From the NCBI GenBank assembly GCA_022448645.1, contig JAKVBZ010000111.1, forward strand, positions 1 through 14,745: a DNA stretch of 14,745 bases, given 5' to 3'. Source of the stretch: Pirellulaceae bacterium (GTDB taxonomy: Bacteria > Planctomycetota > Planctomycetia > Pirellulales > Pirellulaceae). Each line of letters begins with the position of its first letter. The first letter of the stretch is position 1. This document shows positions 7,693-14,680 of this stretch, piece by piece. The notes beneath the pieces are model-generated. The model saw nothing but the letters and a program-made list of their open reading frames with translations. It ran no database searches and had not been told where the DNA came from. Made by a program: the position numbers and the translations under genes.

Positions 7693-7709
7693 GTGAGCCT
7701 TCGGCTCAC
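7693..7709. repeat. Perfect 7-bp hairpin upstream of the NagA-like gene
   Basis: GTGAGCC-TTC-GGCTCAC, a 7-bp stem with a 3-nt loop, lies 35 nt before the NagA-like start codon. There is no T-run after it. It could be a 5'-UTR structure, an operator, or one copy of a dispersed intergenic repeat. Its TGA (7694-7696) is the in-frame stop that fixes the upstream limit of the NagA-like reading frame. Confidence 0.5.
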
Positions 7710-7744
7710 TTCATAAATCAGAACTGAAGGAAGATCAGCGCTTT

Positions 7745-8671
7745 ATGTCGTGGAAAAATGGATTTGTTGACCTCCAGGTCAACGGCTACATGGGAGTCGA
7801 CTTCAACGGAGATGCCACTCCGGAAGACATTCGGGACGCTTGTGTAGCTTTAGAGAAACATGGTGTTGACGGCATTTTGGCCACGGTCATTACGGATCAC
7901 GAAGATGTGATGACGAGGCGGCTGGGTACGCTGGTCGAAGCCTGTGAGCAGGATGAGTTAGTGCGAAAGTTAGTGATGGGGATCCATATCGAAGGACCCT
8001 TCATTAACGAAACCCCTGGCTATGTGGGTGCTCATCCCGTTCCAGCCGTGCGCGAGGCCGACGTCGACATGGCAAAGCGCTTGCTCGCCGCTGCCGGAGA
8101 TCTGACTCGAATCGTGACGTTGGCCCCCGAAAGAGATCCAGGGTTCCGTGTGACGAGATTTCTGGCCGATCAAGGTGTCGTGGTCAGTGCCGGACATTGT
8201 GATCCCGAGCTAGAACAGTTGCAGGGAGCCACCGATGCAGGGCTGAGCATGTTTACCCATCTTGGCAATGGTTGCGCTGCCGAAATGCACCGTCACGACA
8301 ATGTTGTCCAACGCGCTATTTCTCTGGCCGAACACCTGTGGTTTGGCTTCATTGCAGACGGAGTCCATGTGCCGTACTTTGCACTAAAAAACTATCTCCG
8401 GGCTGTTGGAGTGGAGAGATCCTTTTTCGTGACCGACGCAATTTTGGCGGCCGGATTGGGGCCTGGGGAATACGAAATGGCAGGAAATACCGTCGTCGTT
8501 GACGAATTGGGTGTCACGCGCTATCCAGGTGACCTGACTCATTTCGTGGGTTCTGCCTCAACCATGCCCTTGATGGCGGAGCGGACTCAGCGAGAACTGG
8601 GGCTTGATGACGCCACCCTACAGCAGCTTATGTGCGACAACCCGCGGCGTGCCCTGGGACTCAGTGTTTGA
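7745..8671 (+). CDS. NagA-like amidohydrolase (N-acetylglucosamine-6-phosphate deacetylase family), short form
   Basis: 308-aa cytoplasmic amidohydrolase-superfamily protein. NagA removes the acetyl group from N-acetylglucosamine-6-phosphate in amino-sugar catabolism. Seen: GFVDLQVNGYMGVDF (6-20), in the place of the HxH motif as in NagA; metal ligands Glu83 (HIEGPF), His151 (SAGHC) and His172 (FTHLGNG); DGVH (205-208); and catalytic Asp231 (FVTDA). The protein begins almost directly at the barrel, so it lacks the roughly 50-residue N-terminal part of the usual small beta-sandwich domain found in canonical NagA of about 380 aa. An in-frame stop at 7694 excludes a longer form. The loop after His172 also differs (GNGC instead of the usual FNAM). 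Substrate may therefore not be GlcNAc-6-P. AAGGAAG ends about 11 nt before the ATG. It is the first gene of a plus-strand set, and the next gene starts 199 nt later. Confidence 0.87.
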   Translation: MSWKNGFVDLQVNGYMGVDFNGDATPEDIRDACVALEKHGVDGILATVITDHEDVMTRRLGTLVEACEQDELVRKLVMGIHIEGPFINETPGYVGAHPVPAVREADVDMAKRLLAAAGDLTRIVTLAPERDPGFRVTRFLADQGVVVSAGHCDPELEQLQGATDAGLSMFTHLGNGCAAEMHRHDNVVQRAISLAEHLWFGFIADGVHVPYFALKNYLRAVGVERSFFVTDAILAAGLGPGEYEMAGNTVVVDELGVTRYPGDLTHFVGSASTMPLMAERTQRELGLDDATLQQLMCDNPRRALGLSV

Positions 8672-8810
8672 AGGTGTCCTCGAAATTCTTTAGATTGTTG
8701 TGGCGCCAGGTTTTGTTGGATGGAATCGCCAGGACTTCGGTGTTGTTTTGTGTTTTCAGCTTAACCAAATCGTGTGTTCGCAAAAGCGGCGCCTACGAGG
8801 TTGCGAGAAT

Positions 8811-8824
8811 AGATCGCGCGATCT
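8811..8824. repeat. 14-bp perfect palindrome in the gap before the lactonase-like gene
   Basis: AGATCGCGCGATCT is a perfect 14-bp palindrome 46 nt upstream of the lactonase-like start. Palindromes of this size can be operator sites, but about one is expected by chance in a window this long. The remainder of the gap 8672-8870 shows no clear promoter, RNA gene or small gene. Confidence 0.25.
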
Positions 8825-8870
8825 CGGATCGGACTGGATGAAGAACCTAGCCTAGCATTCCCACCAAACC

Positions 8871-9731
8871 ATGCCTGATTTTCCGATCATTGACACCCAC
8901 GTTCACTTCACTGACCAACAACGCATTTCGTACTCGTGGACCAAAGAGGTTCCTGAGTTTGACCGGGATTTTACGGTCGACGATTTTCGCGCTGCTTGTG
9001 GTGCTGTTGAGGTGGAGGGGATGGTTTTTGTCGAAGTCAATTGCGATGGGTTCGACCGCATCAGCGAAGCCGATTGGGTGAGTGAATTAGCGAAAGCCGA
9101 TCCTCGTATCCAGGGAATCGTGGCGAGTTCGCCGTTGGAAGATGGCTGTGCCGCGACCGATCAATTAGAACGCCTTGCTAGTAATCCACTCGTGAAGGGC
9201 ATTCGCCGATTGCTGGAAATTGAAGATGTCGAGTTTTGCCTGCAGCCATCTTTTATCGAAGGCGTTCGGTTGTTGCCCCAGTACGACTTGAGTTTTGATA
9301 TTTGTTGCTACCATCGCCATTTGGCAAATGTCTTGGAATTGGTGCGTTGTTGCGAGGGAGTTTGTTTTATCCTTGATCACATTGGCAAACCTGGGATCCG
9401 AGAAGGACTGACGGAGCCTTGGAAATCTCATATTCGGGAACTTGCCGGGTTCCCGAATGTTTACTGCAAGCTGTCTGGGATGGTTACCGAGGCGGATCAT
9501 CAACAATGGACGACAGCCGACTTGGAACCGTATGTGGGCCATGTGGTTGACTGTTTCGGTGTCGATCGCATGATGTTTGGAGGAGACTGGTTTGTAGCGA
9601 CCTTGGCCACGACTTACCCACGTTGGGTTGCCACGGTCGACGAACTATTGTCGCACCTGTCAGCATCCGAGCTGCACCGTCTTTATGTCGACAACGCCAA
9701 AGAAATCTATCGGTTGACGGGTACATCGTAG
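8871..9731 (+). CDS. Amidohydrolase-2 / COG3618-type lactonase (L-fuconolactonase or L-rhamnonolactonase-like)
   Basis: 286-aa cytoplasmic TIM-barrel metal hydrolase, the usual length for this group, whose characterised members open sugar-acid lactones such as L-fucono-1,5-lactone or L-rhamnono-1,4-lactone. Seen: IDTHVHF (7-13) with metal ligands His10 and His12; VKGIRRLLE (108-116); CYHRH (146-150); FILDHIGKP (166-174); CKLSGM (199-204); and MFGGDWF (235-241) with the conserved Asp239. The last motif usually reads GSDWP; the Gly and Phe here are mild departures. No signal peptide. The start at the ATG at 8871 has no clear Shine-Dalgarno site, but it sits directly before the first barrel strand. 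A metallophosphoesterase follows after 4 nt, so the two form an operon. The exact lactone is unknown; a sugar-acid substrate is supported by the neighbouring GH127 and FAH genes. Confidence 0.87.
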   Translation: MPDFPIIDTHVHFTDQQRISYSWTKEVPEFDRDFTVDDFRAACGAVEVEGMVFVEVNCDGFDRISEADWVSELAKADPRIQGIVASSPLEDGCAATDQLERLASNPLVKGIRRLLEIEDVEFCLQPSFIEGVRLLPQYDLSFDICCYHRHLANVLELVRCCEGVCFILDHIGKPGIREGLTEPWKSHIRELAGFPNVYCKLSGMVTEADHQQWTTADLEPYVGHVVDCFGVDRMMFGGDWFVATLATTYPRWVATVDELLSHLSASELHRLYVDNAKEIYRLTGTS

Positions 9732-9735
9732 ACTC

Positions 9736-10512
9736 ATGAAGATCCTGCAAATCTCTGATCCCCATTTGATGAGTCGTCCGGAGGGCCGGTTGAAAAATGT
9801 GCCTACGGCTGAGTCTCTTCAGGAAACGCTGGAACTGGCAAGGAAAGTTTGTCCTGACCCAGAACGGGTGATCTGGACAGGGGACTTAAGCCACGAAGAA
9901 ACCGTAGATGGCTATAAGTTACTTAAAGACCTGGTCGGTGATTGGTTCGAGCGGTCACGATTTCTGTCGGGAAATCACGACGATCCACAAGCTTTACAAC
10001 AGGTATTGGGCACTCCGGGTCTGCTCTCTACTGGACCGGTTTCGTTCGTCGAAGATGTATCCGGTTGGCGCCTGATCGGTGTCAATACTCATTGGCCCGG
10101 CAAGTCAGCTGGACGTCTGCCAGTGGCCCAGCTATCGGATTCGAACGCTCCATGGCATGAGCCAGCTGATTTGCCCGCTTTGCTTTTCATGCACCATCCA
10201 CCCATCGATATTGGCTGTCCCTGGTTGGATCGGATTCGCCTGCAGAATGTGGAAGCGTTACAGCAGCTGGTCGGGAGTACGACGGATTTACGAGCGATCT
10301 TCTGTGGGCATGTTCACCAGGAATATGTAGGAGACCTGGCTGGAGTGCCTGTCTTCACCGCGCCTTCCACTGCAGTTCAATTCGCCAACACGGCTGAATT
10401 CTGCTTGGAGATGCATCCGCCAGGTTTTCGGTTGATCGACCTGCACGGGGATGATGTTGACACTCGCGTCTTTCGCTGTGCGTCGCTGAAACATGTGCCG
10501 GTTGCCGACTGA
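9736..10512 (+). CDS. CpdA/Icc-like calcineurin-family phosphodiesterase
   Basis: 258-aa cytoplasmic metallophosphoesterase. The full metal-site series is present: SDPH (7-10), GDLSHEE (49-55), GNHDD (79-83), MHHPP (152-156) and GHVHQ (191-195). The stretch after MHHPP, with GCPWLD (160-165) and LQN (169-171), matches the class III cyclic-AMP phosphodiesterases CpdA/Icc, and length is close to E. coli CpdA (about 275 aa). It may hydrolyse 3',5'-cAMP, but this family also acts on other phosphodiesters and on glycerophosphodiesters. The ATG lies 4 nt after the lactonase-like stop, implying translation from a shared mRNA. Pairing with a sugar-catabolic gene is suggestive of carbon-related signalling, but that is inference. 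Confidence 0.88.
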   Translation: MKILQISDPHLMSRPEGRLKNVPTAESLQETLELARKVCPDPERVIWTGDLSHEETVDGYKLLKDLVGDWFERSRFLSGNHDDPQALQQVLGTPGLLSTGPVSFVEDVSGWRLIGVNTHWPGKSAGRLPVAQLSDSNAPWHEPADLPALLFMHHPPIDIGCPWLDRIRLQNVEALQQLVGSTTDLRAIFCGHVHQEYVGDLAGVPVFTAPSTAVQFANTAEFCLEMHPPGFRLIDLHGDDVDTRVFRCASLKHVPVAD

Positions 10513-10784
10513 CCCGTACCGTAGTTCCTTTCATGCTAGGCGAAAGTCCTCTTTGAAAGATGTCTTTGATGGTGTGTAACGAGAATGGTTGCGTGTTGGG
10601 ACGATTTGCCGACGTTCACTTGGATCGAATCTGCCCGGGCTCGAAGTATCCATCGTACGCTGAACTTCAAACCAAGATCGAAATATCATTGACAGAAAAA
10701 CTGATTGACGATCAACGCAGCCATGGACATGCGAACCAACCGTCGTGGTGAGTCCCTCAAGGTGGCAATTCGCTGCCACGGCTG
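10513..10784. other. Gap between convergent genes, including a weak hairpin
   Basis: This is most of the roughly 400-nt space between the phosphodiesterase and GH127 genes, which point at each other. It holds a 6-bp hairpin (GTGGCA at 10762-10767, loop ATTCGC, TGCCAC at 10774-10779) without a T-run, which might help end transcription from either side. Short frames of about 60-80 codons occur here on both strands, but none has a recognisable domain. No RNA gene is seen. The rest of the gap is covered by the small-ORF entry. Confidence 0.4.
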
Positions 10785-10964
10785 ATGCATGACAATATTA
10801 TTTCGACTTGGTGGCGATGGAATCGTTCCCTGGTGTGGGCATCGCTTGGAGTTTGTCCGATGGCGTACGCTCATAAGGCTGGAAATATGGATGCCATCGG
10901 TATGCCGCGCTACGTTCCATCTTCGGCCGAAATCCGATCACACGCACAACGGCTCCATTTGTAA
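10785..10964 (+). CDS. Possible 59-aa small protein or remnant overlapping the GH127 3' end
   Basis: An ATG-started 59-codon frame ends inside the antisense of the last 18 codons of the GH127 gene. Its C-terminal part (MPRYVPSSAEIRSHAQR) resembles, from memory and weakly, the YxPTxxEIxxxCxxI pattern of short planctomycete proteins of unknown function. In those proteins the motif usually continues with W and charged residues, whereas this frame stops soon after. No Shine-Dalgarno site is visible. It may be a truncated remnant, a real small gene, or chance. Confidence 0.2.
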   Translation: MHDNIISTWWRWNRSLVWASLGVCPMAYAHKAGNMDAIGMPRYVPSSAEIRSHAQRLHL

Positions 10965-13006
10965 CGGCAGTCGGGAAACACCGTTAAACGGATGCAGGTA
11001 GTACCTTGTGGAACAAGCGTTATTTTTTCGATCTTATCGGCAGGTAACACCGGAGCCGGCAATCGAGGCGTGCGCACACCGTCTTCCAGTTTCCAGTCAG
11101 GAAGTCGTTTGGCTGGTACCAGCAGCCGAATAGGAGAAGCACCGATTGCCCAGGGATTCTCGTCGATCGGCTGGCGCAAAACTTCCACTTCCTTTTCCAG
11201 CTCTTGGGGATCGTAGCTTACGTGTAACGCATAATTCCAGGGGCTGGCCGGTTGAATGTTCCAGGCAGGAAACTCATTGGTGGGTTTGGTCTGGTAGCCG
11301 AACGACTTCAGAACGGCTTCCGTGTCGACTTGTCGGTCTTCTTCGATAAGCAATGAGTAAACAAGAGGTCCTCGCTCGATGCCAAGGCCTCCTTCGGGCC
11401 AAAAAGAGAGCTTCAAGTCCATGGGTAAGGAAAGGGTCAGTTTGTCATGGGGGTGAAATTCGCGGTCAACCAAAGCGAAACTTCCAGGCCGTGTGTCCAC
11501 CTCCAGAAGTTCACCATTGAGGGAAAGTGACGCTCGCTGGCACCAGCTGGGGATTCGCAACCACAACGGGAATCGTACGGCCTGGTCACTCTGGATTTCA
11601 AACTCAACCAGCTCAGAAAACGGATAGTCTGTTGTTTGGACGACGGTAACCTTGTCCGAATGTTCACCAACTTGAGCATGTACCACACTAGGACCGTAGA
11701 GAGCAGCCACCAACCCACCGTGGGAGGCTTGTAGCCACGATCGCGACACGTAGTTGGGGATGAATCGGTTCACGCTGCCGGTGCAGCACTGAGTTCCGTG
11801 GCCTGGCCTGTATTGCATCCGCTCGCGGCCTGCTTGATGGTTGTGACTCGATTTGTTTGTCACCACAACTTGATTGGGGCTGGAGTAGTATTGCAATGCT
11901 TTAAAGTCCTTGGTGATCGATCCCATTCCCGCATTGAAGACAATCCGCTCAATCCTGTCCCCCCAATGCGCATCGCCTGTGATAGCGAGCATGTAGCTGG
12001 CACACCAGGAATAAGCAGTGGTCACGCAGGTTTCGTGAAGGACGCGAGGGTTCTTGCCGGCTAGACACTCGTTACTACTGGGGCAGCCATCGATCAGCAT
12101 GTGGTCACGATCCACTTTTTCGAAGCCATGTTTCGCCGCATCCAGAAGCTGTTGACGTCCGGTGCAACGATAGATCAGTGCGGGAGCGCGGAGGCCGTCG
12201 AAATAGGTCAGTCCATGTGCTGTTGCTTTTTTGTCCGACAGCAGAACCTCCAGTGGGAGGTCAAAGTTTCGATAACGAGAATACTTTGTGTCATTGCAGC
12301 ATTCCCATGCCTCCAACGCCAGCTCTAGCATCTGTTTGTCGCCGGTCACTTTGTAAAGCCAGCAAAGTTCTTCGATGTTGCCGACACCTTGGTGGACGGC
12401 ATGTTGTCTTGGGGGCACCGCTGCATAGTGACGGCGCATGGCATCCAGGATATGTTGGCCCTTTGTTGCCGAGTACTCGGTCATGAGTACGTGGAAGAAA
12501 TGATATTGATTGTAGCGCCAGGCGCTCTGGTGCGCATTGCCAATCTCCGCCCAATCGTTCCAGTTGGGGCCTAAGATGCCGTTCTCTGCCGGGTGAGCCA
12601 GCGTGTATTCGATATACTTTCTGGCTTTGTTAATCAGGAAGGAATCTTGCAACAGGTAACCACAGCGGAGCATCCCGTCGATCCACATCGCGGACACACA
12701 TTGATGGCTGAAACTTTCTTTTTCGGGGAAAGGGGCAAGCCAGAAATCGGTGTTGAATGGCCAGCCGGAACATTTGTCTAAGAATCCCGTTAGTCCAGAT
12801 CGCTGATGTTGCAGCATGACCCGAAGCCAACCAGTGGGTTCGATACTGGTGATGGGTAATTCGCGATACGTATCGAATTGTTGGGTGTCTGTTGTCGTGG
12901 TATGACGACCTTCAATGACGACGTCGCCAACCGCGACACTGACTAGGGAAAAACAGACGAAAACGGTAAACAAACAGAGTGAACTTCGGCTGGATTGGAA
13001 TGGCAT
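10910..13006 (-). CDS. Secreted GH127 beta-L-arabinofuranosidase-like glycoside hydrolase
   Basis: 698-aa protein of family GH127 (formerly DUF1680), whose characterised member HypBA1 releases beta-L-arabinofuranose. A signal peptide covers residues 1 to about 27 (hydrophobic LCLFTVFVCFSLVSVAV), so it is exported. The catalytic (alpha/alpha)6 barrel covers roughly residues 50-425 and beta-sandwich regions follow. The Zn site and nucleophile are conserved: Glu325 and Cys327 in HETC, and Cys407-Cys408 in GTQCCTG, corresponding to E338, C340, C417 and C418 of HypBA1. One of the paired cysteines is the nucleophile. About 18 residues follow the point (TVFPDCR) where relatives usually end, giving an extra Cys-containing tail. 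The start at the ATG at 13006 has only a weak AAGAG upstream. The gene lies 36 nt after the sialidase-like gene, so co-transcription is likely. Substrate could be another furanoside or pyranoside, since DUF1680 relatives vary. Confidence 0.9.
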   Translation of the reverse strand: MPFQSSRSSLCLFTVFVCFSLVSVAVGDVVIEGRHTTTTDTQQFDTYRELPITSIEPTGWLRVMLQHQRSGLTGFLDKCSGWPFNTDFWLAPFPEKESFSHQCVSAMWIDGMLRCGYLLQDSFLINKARKYIEYTLAHPAENGILGPNWNDWAEIGNAHQSAWRYNQYHFFHVLMTEYSATKGQHILDAMRRHYAAVPPRQHAVHQGVGNIEELCWLYKVTGDKQMLELALEAWECCNDTKYSRYRNFDLPLEVLLSDKKATAHGLTYFDGLRAPALIYRCTGRQQLLDAAKHGFEKVDRDHMLIDGCPSSNECLAGKNPRVLHETCVTTAYSWCASYMLAITGDAHWGDRIERIVFNAGMGSITKDFKALQYYSSPNQVVVTNKSSHNHQAGRERMQYRPGHGTQCCTGSVNRFIPNYVSRSWLQASHGGLVAALYGPSVVHAQVGEHSDKVTVVQTTDYPFSELVEFEIQSDQAVRFPLWLRIPSWCQRASLSLNGELLEVDTRPGSFALVDREFHPHDKLTLSLPMDLKLSFWPEGGLGIERGPLVYSLLIEEDRQVDTEAVLKSFGYQTKPTNEFPAWNIQPASPWNYALHVSYDPQELEKEVEVLRQPIDENPWAIGASPIRLLVPAKRLPDWKLEDGVRTPRLPAPVLPADKIEKITLVPQGTTCIRLTVFPDCRYKWSRCACDRISAEDGT

Positions 13007-13042
13007 GGTATGACTCTTTTGGGCCCTGCGAAAACATCTGCC

Positions 13043-14380
13043 TTACACATTGGGTCCGGCGGGTATTGTTGGAGACAGATCCATGGCTAGCGAACGAAAA
13101 TTTTTGATTCTGTGGAATGTGGCCAAGTCGGCATCGTGTTGATTTTGGCCATTTTTTGAGGTCCGCGAGATGAAGACGATGTCGTCTTCATTAACCACCG
13201 CTGTCGGATACATGAAGGATTGGAGTGGGCTATCCCACTTGGCTGCACATCCGGCCGAAAACCAGTTGAGTGCATCTCGGCTGTAATGTAGCATCAGAAT
13301 GCGTCGCTCATTGCCTGGTCCACCGTGGAAACCAATCTTGAGTAACTCGTCTCTCTTGTAGAAATATCCCTGAGAGTCAGTGGGGATATTAGATAGCATC
13401 CAGAAAAGCTGACTTGGTTCGTCATGCAGTATAAAGAATTTGTTCTGCCCACCCGGCAGAGCAGCAAACTGCGTGAATTCCAACTGGATGTCTCGACCGT
13501 CGTCTGTCAGGTCACATACTGCGCAAATGTTTGCAGTTGCGTATTCATCAATGATGGAGCGTAGCAGGACGCGCAACTGACCGTTCACGTTCACAACGTT
13601 TGGTTCGAGCCACAGGTCGCCAGGCCATTGCACTGGCCAAATGTTTTTGTCAGGCGGATAGAGGTTGCTCCGCAGTCGTTTTGGAGCGCCTGGAAATTGC
13701 AGCACGTTGGAGACCCGCCAGGCTGTTGGGTTCATTAAGTCCTGTGACAGATCGGCCGCCACGACACTGGTACGATACCCTCGGGAAAAGTAACGAAAAC
13801 CGTCCTTGACAACTTCACCATATTGCACGTTGGGGCTGAAATCGAGTTCCAGACCCTCGAACAGCTGTACCGGACGTGACCAAGTACTCCCCGCATCATC
13901 ACTCCGAATGAGTAGAGGGTTTTTATCGCCTAGAAACATGTAAATGTTGTCATTGTAGACGAACGGAGCGACTTCACTGAATGCCATCGTTTGGAGCGGT
14001 TCCCAAGTCATCCCTTGGTCGTGGCTGCGAAAAGTATGAGTCTGGCCTCCTACAAGACGGCGTAAACTACGTTTATTGCGAAGGACTCCCTTGTCTTTCC
14101 ACTCCTCAAACGGCACCGTCGCGAACAGGGTGCCATCGTCAAGGACAACCATCCCCGGCAACGTAACGAAATGCTCTTTGGTCGGCTGTTTGGTGACAAC
14201 CGTATAATCTTGGGCTAACGGTTGTTTACCGGGACGGTGCTGGGAACCCACACTGGTCCCTGGTGCTGCCAGCGTTGTGCCGGTCGCAACTGCCGCTGAT
14301 GCTGTCAACGTCGCGCCGGTGCCAAAAAACTGTCGACGATTCCATTCACGAAAGGCGTTTTGCTGTTTTTCTTTATGCAA
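13043..14380 (-). CDS. Tat-exported BNR/Asp-box (sialidase-fold) protein, TTG start
   Basis: About 445 aa. A twin-arginine signal (NRRQFFGTG, with Arg15-Arg16, then an Ala/Thr-rich hydrophobic stretch) directs export. The rest fits a six-bladed beta-propeller of the sialidase superfamily, with Asp-boxes SHDQGMTW (119-126) and SDDAGSTW (160-167). Proteins of this type are annotated as exo-alpha-sialidases or BNR proteins, but the catalytic Arg triad could not be assigned here, so it may act on another glycan or only bind. No ATG precedes the RR motif. The TTG at 14380 was chosen because GGAG lies 7 nt upstream and it gives a normal 14-residue n-region; the frame extends to another TTG at 14440 without such a site. 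It is the first gene of a pair with GH127. Function in glycan breakdown is inferred. Confidence 0.82.
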   Translation of the reverse strand: MHKEKQQNAFREWNRRQFFGTGATLTASAAVATGTTLAAPGTSVGSQHRPGKQPLAQDYTVVTKQPTKEHFVTLPGMVVLDDGTLFATVPFEEWKDKGVLRNKRSLRRLVGGQTHTFRSHDQGMTWEPLQTMAFSEVAPFVYNDNIYMFLGDKNPLLIRSDDAGSTWSRPVQLFEGLELDFSPNVQYGEVVKDGFRYFSRGYRTSVVAADLSQDLMNPTAWRVSNVLQFPGAPKRLRSNLYPPDKNIWPVQWPGDLWLEPNVVNVNGQLRVLLRSIIDEYATANICAVCDLTDDGRDIQLEFTQFAALPGGQNKFFILHDEPSQLFWMLSNIPTDSQGYFYKRDELLKIGFHGGPGNERRILMLHYSRDALNWFSAGCAAKWDSPLQSFMYPTAVVNEDDIVFISRTSKNGQNQHDADLATFHRIKNFRSLAMDLSPTIPAGPNV

Positions 14381-14680
14381 CTTTAATCTCCATTCCCGAT
14401 GCAGCCAAGATTCAGGGGCAAGATGGCTCTGTGTAAGCAAGTGATTTGCTGTGTAGGCAGGGTTCTATCAGAGTCGGAGAAGGTTAAGAAAACAAGCCCT
14501 GCAAAGTGCGCCGGCGGTTGATTTAAACCCCTCACGCGACAAAGCAAATCGTTGATGGCATGCCCTGCGCGGAGCAGGTATCCTGATCGCTTGGAGTTAC
14601 TTCGAGGGGTAAGTTTTCCTAAGGACGGCGTAAGAACGAGCACAAGCCGATGGGCCTGGGACGAGGTGGTAGAAGTTGAT
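14381..14680. other. Divergent intergenic region with a possible structured segment
   Basis: This 300-nt gap separates the minus-strand BNR gene from the plus-strand gene at the right edge and must hold promoters for both, though no convincing -35/-10 pair was found. ACCCCTC (14527-14533) and GAGGGGT (14604-14610) are perfect 7-bp complements that could close an 84-nt structure. Inside it is a 5-bp hairpin, CCTGC-GCGGA-GCAGG (14564-14578). It does not match any riboswitch consensus I can recognise. No small gene stands out. Confidence 0.35.

Noticed and set aside
10531..10779. Minus-strand 82-codon frame and plus-strand 63-codon frame in the convergent gap
   Set aside because: They overlap each other on opposite strands, show no domain or ribosome site, and have composition typical of chance frames.
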